Source of the DNA: Candidatus Nomurabacteria bacterium
GTDB lineage: Bacteria; Patescibacteriota; Minisyncoccia; Phycocordibacterales; SBAW01
Direction of reading: 5' to 3'
Length of the DNA stretch: 16,910 bases
Assembly: GCA_943349675.1 (NCBI GenBank)
Contig: CALQZN010000015.1
Location: forward strand, 1-16,910
Of the stretch, positions 5,688 through 11,605 are shown piece by piece. The position numbers were made by a program, and so were the translations under genes. The notes below the pieces were generated by a model that was not told where the DNA came from, did no database searches, and saw only the letters and a program-made list of their open reading frames with translations. Each line of letters begins with the position of its first letter. The first letter of the stretch is position 1.

Positions 5688-7482
5688 CAACTACACGCAC
5701 CCTTGGGCCCCCGCGCCAATCCATCTCTACATGCCCCACAACATCGGCCCGCATACCCTCAACGAGTGGTTTTTGGAACGACTCGGGTGTAGAGAAAAAT
5801 GCAATACCCATAGCTGAAGCGGCTCCTTGCGACAAAGATAGTTCAAGATGGTCTTTATTTTTGCCAAATACTTTAAGTTTCGAAATAATCAGGCCAGAAA
5901 ACATGAATAAAGGTTTTACGTTGTCTATGCCAAATGGAGCAAGCTTAGGAAGTTGGCGGTGGGCCTGCCATACTTCAGCCAAACCAAGCTGACGGTCGAC
6001 CATAACTTCAGGCTCTTGTGCAACACTTGCAAGCAGCACTTCACACGCTTGTGCCAAACGTGGCGCCAACTCATGCACACGAGCTTCGTCGAGCGAAAAT
6101 CCTCCCGATGCTGTGTGCCCACCATAATGCGCAAACAAATCCTCTGCATGTTGCATGAGTGCGACCACGCTCACTCTACCATCCGACCTACAGGAGCCGC
6201 GCAACACCTCACCACCTTCTCGCCCCCACAAAAAGACTGGCTTGCCGTGCGTCTGCATCAGCGAGTTTGCCACCAACCCCAAAATCCCTGGCCGCCAGTT
6301 AGGACTACCCATCACAATCACAGGAGCCTCAGCATTCACGCTCGTTAAGCGCTTATTTACTTCTTTAACAGTCGAAGCAACCACACCTTTGCGTTCATCG
6401 TTTATAGCGTTAAGTACGCGAGCGTGCTCTTTTGCCTCTTCAATAGTTTGGCTACGCAAAAGCATTGCGGCACTCTCGGGTGAGCCCATGCGCGACGCAG
6501 CGTTAATACGGGGCGCAATCATAAACCCAATATCATCTTCTGTAAGGGCGCCTGGTTTGATGCGCAATAGTGCCAGCAGCGCTGCCAATCCGGGGCGGCG
6601 GTTACGTCGCATCACCAACAGTCCACAGCGCGCGAGCATCCTATTTTCCCCAACCAACGGCACCATGTCCGACATAGTGCCAAGCCCCACTAAGTCGAGT
6701 AGCCACTTTTCCCGCCCCAAAATATAGTTACCCGCCGTCCCATCTGCGCGCATTTTTTGCAAGACTCCTTGCACCAACTTCCACGCCACCCCCGCACCGC
6801 AAAGCCCATCGAATGGGTATGCACTGTCGGGGCGTTTTGGATTTATCACCGCAAACGCAGGAGGAAGATCGAGCGTAGGCGGAAGATTAGGAGCAAATGG
6901 TCTGGCCTCGCCTTGCCGACTAGCAGGTTGTCGGCGAGCGAGGAGATCCGAGGACCTTTGCGAAGAATCTTCCGCCGAAGCTTCTTGTTCAGAAATTTTT
7001 GACTTTGTTGTGACTAAGTGGTGATCCGTCACAATCACGTCTATTCCCTGTTCGTTTGCAAACGCAATGGACTCGTGCTCGGTGGTGCCCAAATCAACAG
7101 TCATCACAAGCGTCATCCCTTCTTCTTTAAGCTCTGCAAGCCCCGCAGTGTTTAACCCATAGCCCTCTTTGTGCCGATGCGGGATATAGTGCCTAACCGA
7201 CAATCCAATGTCGCGCAAAAATTCTGTCAGCAAGACGCCGCCGGGGATACCGTCGCAGTCATAGTCGCTCCATACGGCAACTTTTTCTCCTTTTGCCTTA
7301 GCGAGCAAAATACGATCGACAGATTTTTGCATATCAGGCAACAAAAATGGATCGTGGGAGTCTCGGTCAAAGTCCGGCTCCAAAAAATGAGCTATAGCAT
7401 CGTCATCTGTAACACCGCGAGCGTGGAGCAGGTCAGGAATAAGGTCTTCGTGCGCTCGCTCCCGTACGCGGTATTTTTTCAT
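5677..7482 (-). CDS. recJ: Single-stranded-DNA-specific 5'-3' exonuclease RecJ
   Basis: Degrades single-stranded DNA 5' to 3' in recombination and repair. The 601-residue protein has the DHH phosphoesterase core with YDCDG (74-78), VDLG (129-132) and DHH (153-155), then the DHHA1-type segment SCRSDGR and HYGGHTASGGF and a C-terminal OB-like region. Between DHH and the conserved AVINPKRPDS lie about 33 extra residues (169-202), rich in Ser, Arg, Gln and Ala. They are encoded exactly by a 99-bp palindrome at 6878-6976. Removing them leaves an ordinary RecJ. The ATG at 7482 is chosen over the TTG just before it because a TATACT box 7 bases upstream suggests a leaderless message. recJ leads into rnhA and comEC. 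Confidence 0.93.
   Translation of the reverse strand: MKKYRVRERAHEDLIPDLLHARGVTDDDAIAHFLEPDFDRDSHDPFLLPDMQKSVDRILLAKAKGEKVAVWSDYDCDGIPGGVLLTEFLRDIGLSVRHYIPHRHKEGYGLNTAGLAELKEEGMTLVMTVDLGTTEHESIAFANEQGIDVIVTDHHLVTTKSKISEQEASAEDSSQRSSDLLARRQPASRQGEARPFAPNLPPTLDLPPAFAVINPKRPDSAYPFDGLCGAGVAWKLVQGVLQKMRADGTAGNYILGREKWLLDLVGLGTMSDMVPLVGENRMLARCGLLVMRRNRRPGLAALLALLRIKPGALTEDDIGFMIAPRINAASRMGSPESAAMLLRSQTIEEAKEHARVLNAINDERKGVVASTVKEVNKRLTSVNAEAPVIVMGSPNWRPGILGLVANSLMQTHGKPVFLWGREGGEVLRGSCRSDGRVSVVALMQHAEDLFAHYGGHTASGGFSLDEARVHELAPRLAQACEVLLASVAQEPEVMVDRQLGLAEVWQAHRQLPKLAPFGIDNVKPLFMFSGLIISKLKVFGKNKDHLELSLSQGAASAMGIAFFSTPESFQKPLVEGMRADVVGHVEMDWRGGPRVRVVDVL
6878..6976. repeat. 99-bp imperfect palindrome inserted in frame within recJ
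   Basis: The ends GGCGGAAGATT (6878-6888) and AATCTTCCGCC (6966-6976) are perfect 11-bp inverted copies. Further in, the arms stay related: GCAAATGGTC against the reverse complement of GACCTTTGC, then CCTCGC..TGCCGAC against GTCGGCGAGCGAGG. They close on a 9-base loop at 6921-6929. The length is a multiple of three, without stops in the recJ frame. It coincides with the extra segment of the protein. No flanking direct repeat was found. It resembles, in kind only, the palindromic elements found inside Rickettsia genes. Confidence 0.7.
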
Positions 7483-7489
7483 CAAATTT

Positions 7490-7495
7490 AGTATA
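7490..7495 (-). promoter_or_regulatory. -10 hexamer TATACT, candidate leaderless recJ promoter
   Basis: TATACT on the minus strand ends 7 bases before the ATG at 7482. This predicts transcription starting at about the start codon. It lies just outside the inverted-repeat element at 7508-7606, whose left arm occupies the -35 region. No -35 consensus is seen. Confidence 0.5.
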
Positions 7496-7502
7496 CTGTA
7501 AG

Positions 7503-7611
7503 CGAAGCGAAAGTTCTTGAAAAAAGTCTAGGCGGGGGCGTGCCGCTTTTTAAGGAGCAGAACGACTATAAAAAGTGGGGATAAAGACTTTTTTCAAGAA
7601 CTTTCGCGAAG
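7503..7611. mobile_element. MITE-like 99-bp element with 22-bp perfect terminal inverted repeats and a 5-bp flanking repeat
   Basis: The arms 7508-7529 and 7585-7606 are perfect inverted copies, beginning CGAAAGTTCTTG and containing a run of six A/T. Both sides are flanked by CGAAG (7503-7507 and 7607-7611), as expected of a target-site duplication. Inside, CCGCTTTTTA (7543-7552) pairs with TAAAAAGTGG (7569-7578) with one G-T pair, so the whole unit can fold as a long hairpin. It encodes no transposase. It lies between the divergent recJ and HIT genes. A regulatory inverted repeat is the alternative; the 5-bp repeat alone is weak proof of insertion. Confidence 0.6.
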
Positions 7612-7619
7612 TATTTTTC

Positions 7620-7952
7620 ATGGAAAACTGTATTTTTTGCAAAATAGCGGCCGGGGACATACCCGCCAACAAAGTGTACGAAGACGATAAAATCGTCGCC
7701 TTTTTAGATATTAACCCCAAAGCCCCGGGCCACACCCTCCTCATACCCAAAACTCACCACCAGTGGTTCCAAGACCTGCCTGACGATATATATGACGCTC
7801 TGTTTCGTGCTGCAAAAAAAGTTGCACAGGACCTAAAGGTTCAAAACAACGCCGACTACGTACGGCTTGGTATTGTGGGCACCGATGTGCCACACGCTCA
7901 CATCCACATGGTGCCTCAAAAATTGAGCGACAAAAAAGTCCAGGGACTTTAA
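7620..7952 (+). CDS. HIT-family nucleotide hydrolase (HINT-like)
   Basis: Members of the histidine-triad family hydrolyse nucleotide phosphoramidates or related adenylated compounds. The 110-residue protein opens with CIFCKIAAGDIPA (C4, C7), typical of the HINT branch. It contains DINPKAPGHTLLIPKTHH and the triad H92-A-H94-I-H96 in PHAHIHMVP. Its length is normal. The ATG at 7620 gives the conserved N-terminus. A GTG at 7575 would add 15 residues encoded by the inverted-repeat arm and is rejected. No Shine-Dalgarno sequence is seen. The gene is divergent from recJ. Its TAA stop overlaps the TAA of pgk on the other strand within a shared TTAA. The natural substrate is unknown. Confidence 0.92.
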   Translation: MENCIFCKIAAGDIPANKVYEDDKIVAFLDINPKAPGHTLLIPKTHHQWFQDLPDDIYDALFRAAKKVAQDLKVQNNADYVRLGIVGTDVPHAHIHMVPQKLSDKKVQGL

Positions 7953-9034
7953 TTTTTAAGCGCCTCAATAGCCGGTAGTGTGCCGTCAGCCAAAAACTGG
8001 AGCATCGCCCCACCACCCGTTGAAACAAAAATACGTTCAGGGTCAAACTTCATACTGGACAGCGCTGCTGCCGTGTCTCCCCCACCCACTACTGCTTTTG
8101 CCTTGCCTTCTACTAGTGCTTTTGCCAACAGCAGTGTCCCATCAATAAATCCATCTTCATATACGCCCATGGGGCCATTCCACAAAACAAACGGTGCTTC
8201 GGTGATTTTTTTTGCCCATGCAAGCGCGGTAAGGGGCCCAATATCTACTGCCCGCTCGTTTACACGTATGTCGTTTACAAGAGTACTGCGCTCAGCTTTT
8301 TGCTCTACGTCTCCAACAATTAAGTCAGTTGGAAGTTTAATACGCTCATCTTCTGCTAAAAGTGGCGGCACTGGTTGATTAGAAACAACAGAGCCACCAA
8401 CCGGGTAGCCACGTGCTTTTAGCATATCGTTTGCGAGTGCTCCCCCCAGTAGCAATTCGCCGTACACTCCCATCAATTTAGTAAACAGGGGTATCTTTGT
8501 TTCAAATTTAGCGCCACCTATAACAGCCAGGGCACCCTTGGGCGGCACTAGTGCCGACTGCAAATGTTCTACCTCATTCAAGAGCCCCAAACCCGCAGCA
8601 CTGGGGAGCAGTGTTGGCAACAATACCATCGACGCATGAGCACGATGCGAGTTAGCAAACGCATCGTTTATATACACATCTCCTTGTGCAGCAAGCTCCT
8701 GTGCAAAGCTCTGGTCGTTTGCATCTTCCCGCGCATCAAAACGCAGATTCTCCAGCATCTCTATGTTTGAGGAGTCCACCAATTCACGCAGGCGCGCGAG
8801 CACTGGCGCTACACGCAGAGCATCTTCCGCCTTACCTTCTGGCCTGCCTAGGTGTGTCAGCACAATGATTTTTGCCGCACCACGCTCAAGCAGCAGTTTG
8901 ATAGTTGGCAGCGCTGCTTGTATACGCGCATCATCCACCACCTTGCCCTCTTTGACGGGCACATTAAAGTCGGTACGCAATAGCACGCGCTTACCCTGCA
9001 CCTCCAAGTCCTGCACACTTTTTATTTCTTGCAT
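7949..9034 (-). CDS. pgk: Phosphoglycerate kinase, short form
   Basis: Transfers phosphate between 1,3-bisphosphoglycerate and ADP, giving ATP in lower glycolysis; cytoplasmic. Conserved segments are RTDFNVPV (20-27), THLGRPEG, ENLRF, NDAFANSHRAHAS, IGGAKFETKIPL, VLWNGPMGVYE, VVGGGDTAAAL and the closing STGGGAML. At 361 residues it is about 30 shorter than usual. Most of the loss lies between the GRPEG and ENLRF motifs, where the usual segment after the PVA/L helix is absent. All substrate motifs remain, so it should be active. The ATG at 9034 overlaps the end of tpiA by 13 bases. The gene converges with the HIT gene, with no terminator visible. Confidence 0.95.
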   Translation of the reverse strand: MQEIKSVQDLEVQGKRVLLRTDFNVPVKEGKVVDDARIQAALPTIKLLLERGAAKIIVLTHLGRPEGKAEDALRVAPVLARLRELVDSSNIEMLENLRFDAREDANDQSFAQELAAQGDVYINDAFANSHRAHASMVLLPTLLPSAAGLGLLNEVEHLQSALVPPKGALAVIGGAKFETKIPLFTKLMGVYGELLLGGALANDMLKARGYPVGGSVVSNQPVPPLLAEDERIKLPTDLIVGDVEQKAERSTLVNDIRVNERAVDIGPLTALAWAKKITEAPFVLWNGPMGVYEDGFIDGTLLLAKALVEGKAKAVVGGGDTAAALSSMKFDPERIFVSTGGGAMLQFLADGTLPAIEALKN

Positions 9035-9786
9035 ACGCGTAGTATTTCTGTAAATGAATCAATATCAGCACTTGCCCGCCCTACTAAAAAACCTGCGATG
9101 TCGCCCTCCTTCAGTAACTCAGTAGCATTACTCGCATCAACCGAGCCGCCGTAGAGTATGGGTATCTTAACCCCCACACTTCGACCCAATATGTCTGCTA
9201 AGTTTTTGCGTATAAATATAACCATCTCGCGCAAGTCTGCGGGATGCACTGCCTCGGCTGCATTTTTGCCAATAGCCCACACCGGCTCGTAGGCTACCAC
9301 TATTTTTTTTGCCAGTATTTTTGTACCCCCGTTTGCCAACGCGCTTACCAACTGTCCCGCAATGACAGAAAAATGTGCACCAGCTGGGTCACGCTCTGTC
9401 TCCCCTACACACAGCACCACTACAAGACCCGCCTCGTGCGCAGATTCTATTTGTGCACGCACCGCCTCCTGACTTTCATGCGCATCTCTGCGACGCTCTG
9501 AATGCCCCACAATAACCCAGGTAGCGCCCGCGGCTTTAAGCATAGTCGCTGACACATCGCCTGTGTGCGGCCCATCGGTATACGCAGAGAGTGTTTGCCC
9601 TGCCACTCGCACGGACGAGCCTTTAGTCGCTAGCGACACGGTGGGCAAAAGCGTAGATGACGGCGCCAACACAACATCAGCAGACGCTGTGCGCAGCTTG
9701 CGTTTAAGAGAGAGGGCAAACTTTTTAGCAGTCTCCGGCTTTTCGACGTACATCTTCCAGTTTGCAACAACAAGAGGCTTCTTCAT
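9022..9786 (-). CDS. tpiA: Triosephosphate isomerase
   Basis: Interconverts dihydroxyacetone phosphate and glyceraldehyde 3-phosphate; cytoplasmic TIM barrel. The 254-residue protein has N9 and K11 in ANWKM, the catalytic H95 in GHSERR, the catalytic E167 in AYEPVWAIG, the phosphate-binding GGS at 213-215 and GFLVGRAS near the end. Its length is normal. The ATG at 9786 gives the conserved N-terminus. A TATAGT hexamer lies 6 bases upstream, so the tpiA-pgk pair may have its own leaderless promoter besides read-through from the ATPase gene, which ends 18 bases before it. The next gene, pgk, starts inside its last codons. Confidence 0.97.
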   Translation of the reverse strand: MKKPLVVANWKMYVEKPETAKKFALSLKRKLRTASADVVLAPSSTLLPTVSLATKGSSVRVAGQTLSAYTDGPHTGDVSATMLKAAGATWVIVGHSERRRDAHESQEAVRAQIESAHEAGLVVVLCVGETERDPAGAHFSVIAGQLVSALANGGTKILAKKIVVAYEPVWAIGKNAAEAVHPADLREMVIFIRKNLADILGRSVGVKIPILYGGSVDASNATELLKEGDIAGFLVGRASADIDSFTEILRVCKK

Positions 9787-9792
9787 CCAAGA

Positions 9793-9798
9793 ACTATA
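9793..9798 (-). promoter_or_regulatory. -10 hexamer TATAGT, candidate leaderless tpiA promoter
   Basis: TATAGT ends 6 bases before the ATG at 9786, in the 18-base gap after the PilB-like gene. A poor -35 candidate (TGGCAC) lies 17 bases further upstream. Confidence 0.45.
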
Positions 9799-9804
9799 CC
9801 GCCT

Positions 9805-11559
9805 CTACTGCTGCTGTGCCACCTCTACAACCTCTTCTGTAGTGGTTTGGCCTTGTGCAGCCTTGGCTATACCGTCTTCCACCAACGTGAGCATCCCTTC
9901 TTCTCGCGCAGCAGCCTCCAGCACCTCAAAACTTTCTTCTCGCGAGACAAGCTCTTTAAGCACCTCCGACGTACTCATCACTTCTTGGAGGCCAAGCGTG
10001 CCTTGGTATCCACCTCGGCACTGACTGCAAGGTTCGGCACGAAAAAATGCAATATCTTTCCACAGCGTATGTGCGTCAACCTTATGTTCTGCTTTAAGCA
10101 GCGCCAGGATTCGGGCAAAATCAGCCTGTGTCTCTAATACGTCAACATCTTCACGCATCAGTCGTTGTGGTACGTGTTTTTTTGGACAAAGCTTACGCAC
10201 TACCCGCAGCCCTACAGATGCGCGCAACGTTGCTGCAAGCGTAAGTGGAGAGACTCCAAAATCAAGGAGTGCCTGTACCCCTTTTGCAGCAGTAGCTGCT
10301 GTGACCCCCGCCAACACCAACGCGCCTCTGTTTGCAGCCTCAAGTGCCAGTAGTGCTGTTTCTGCATCACGAATGTCTCCAACCATCACAACGTTTGGAT
10401 CTTGCCGAAGTACTGCCCGCAGCGCCGCAGCAAATGACAACCCAACATCATCTGCAACCGTTGTTTGTGCAACAAAAGGCAAATACAACTCCACCTTGTC
10501 CTCTACGCTTGCCAAGCTTTTTCCAGAGTTACTTAGCATGTCGAGCAGCGTATACAGAAGTGTTGTTTTGCCAGCTCCAGCGGGCCCGCAGACTAAAAAA
10601 AGACCCCGCCCTTCTGACAGCATTTTGTGTATGGTTTGGCGCGAGACAATAGAAAATCCAAGAGAGTCGAGCGTAAAACCTCGCCTTCCGACCTGCTCAT
10701 GCATAATATGTAGGGCTACTTTTTCTCCATATACAGCGCCCACCACGGGGACAGTCGACACGTGTACAGAAACATATTCATGTTCGTTCCCCACCCCAAC
10801 ACGGAACCTCCCTTCTTGTGGGGCCACGGTGCCCAGCTGCAACTGCGCAAGGAATTTGAGGCGTAAAATAATACTTTGCACAGCAGCCATAGGTATGTGC
10901 ATTGCGTCGTATACAGACGTACCGATGCGATACCGAACCAAAACGTTTGCTTCGCGTGGCTCTATATACATAGCACTAGCTTGTTGATATAGAGCATGCC
11001 CAATAAGTGCATCCACCACACCACGCACCGGCAGACGCTCAGCAACCACCGCGTAGTCGTCGTTTTGTTGCACTGCAGCAACCATAGACGCCTCGCGAGC
11101 AATACGTGCCCCGAACAAATCTTTGAGATTTTTTTGATAGTGGAGCAGTGCCCGAGTCATAGACTCGCGGTCCGTCAAACGGGGTAAAATTTTGTATTTT
11201 GTGTGTAGCTGCAGTGGCTCAAGCGCTTCCAAATCTCCAATATCAAGCAGTGCAACCTCCAAGATTCCGTCCCCCACCTTGTACGCCACAAGTCCGCGGG
11301 CGCGCGCAAGTGCTTCAGGTATAGTGGCGAGCGCCTCTGTGGAAACTTCGTCTGGGGTAAAGCGCACAAAAGGGATACCCAAACCACGCGCCATAGCACG
11401 ACGTACTTCATCCTCTCCAAGCACTCCAGTTTCTATTAAAACTCTCGACAAGGGCGTCCCACTATCTTCTGCCATCTGCACCGCAGCATCTAACTGCGAT
11501 CGCGACAAAATCCCGGCGTCAAGCAAAAAGTCTCGTAGCTGCTCTTCTTCTGCATACAT
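9805..11559 (-). CDS. PilB/GspE-like type IV pilus or type II secretion ATPase with a degenerate His box
   Basis: Family members are cytoplasmic hexameric ATPases that drive pilus assembly or secretion. The 584-residue protein has an N-terminal GspE_N/MshEN-like region (1-150) and a middle domain (SAMYIEPRE at 195-203, PQEGRF at 247-252). The ATPase domain has Walker A GPAGAGKT (325-332), Asp box VEDKVE (353-358) and LRQDPNVVMVGDIRD (384-398). Three features are unusual. The Walker B Glu of the normal VGEIRD is Asp. The His box GHLVLSTLHTN is GALVLAGVTAAT (412-423), losing both His. The zinc site keeps only C458, C511 and C514. The start at 11559 follows a TATACT box by 9 bases. It may be a specialised or regulatory paralogue (inference). 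Confidence 0.9.
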   Translation of the reverse strand: MYAEEEQLRDFLLDAGILSRSQLDAAVQMAEDSGTPLSRVLIETGVLGEDEVRRAMARGLGIPFVRFTPDEVSTEALATIPEALARARGLVAYKVGDGILEVALLDIGDLEALEPLQLHTKYKILPRLTDRESMTRALLHYQKNLKDLFGARIAREASMVAAVQQNDDYAVVAERLPVRGVVDALIGHALYQQASAMYIEPREANVLVRYRIGTSVYDAMHIPMAAVQSIILRLKFLAQLQLGTVAPQEGRFRVGVGNEHEYVSVHVSTVPVVGAVYGEKVALHIMHEQVGRRGFTLDSLGFSIVSRQTIHKMLSEGRGLFLVCGPAGAGKTTLLYTLLDMLSNSGKSLASVEDKVELYLPFVAQTTVADDVGLSFAAALRAVLRQDPNVVMVGDIRDAETALLALEAANRGALVLAGVTAATAAKGVQALLDFGVSPLTLAATLRASVGLRVVRKLCPKKHVPQRLMREDVDVLETQADFARILALLKAEHKVDAHTLWKDIAFFRAEPCSQCRGGYQGTLGLQEVMSTSEVLKELVSREESFEVLEAAAREEGMLTLVEDGIAKAAQGQTTTEEVVEVAQQQ

Positions 11560-11568
11560 TACTTACTT

Positions 11569-11574
11569 AGTATA
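11569..11574 (-). promoter_or_regulatory. -10 hexamer TATACT upstream of the PilB-like gene
   Basis: TATACT ends 9 bases before the ATG at 11559, in a 46-base gap after the large exported protein gene. It predicts a leader of only two or three bases. No -35 match or Shine-Dalgarno sequence is visible. Confidence 0.45.
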
Positions 11575-11605
11575 CCGCCCCGCACTAAAACTTCGCACAC
11601 AAAAA

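Noticed and set aside
6155..6727. Plus-strand 190-codon ORF opposite recJ
   Set aside because: Its Ser/Ala/Arg-rich product is typical of antisense frames, and recJ motifs on the other strand explain the bases.
7575..7619. Longer HIT protein starting at GTG 7575
   Set aside because: The extra 15 residues are encoded by the inverted-repeat arm, and the family N-terminus begins at the ATG at 7620.
8823..8833. ATCTTCCGCC in pgk, matching the end of the recJ palindrome
   Set aside because: Only ten bases match and they encode a conserved-region AED segment; no palindrome surrounds it.
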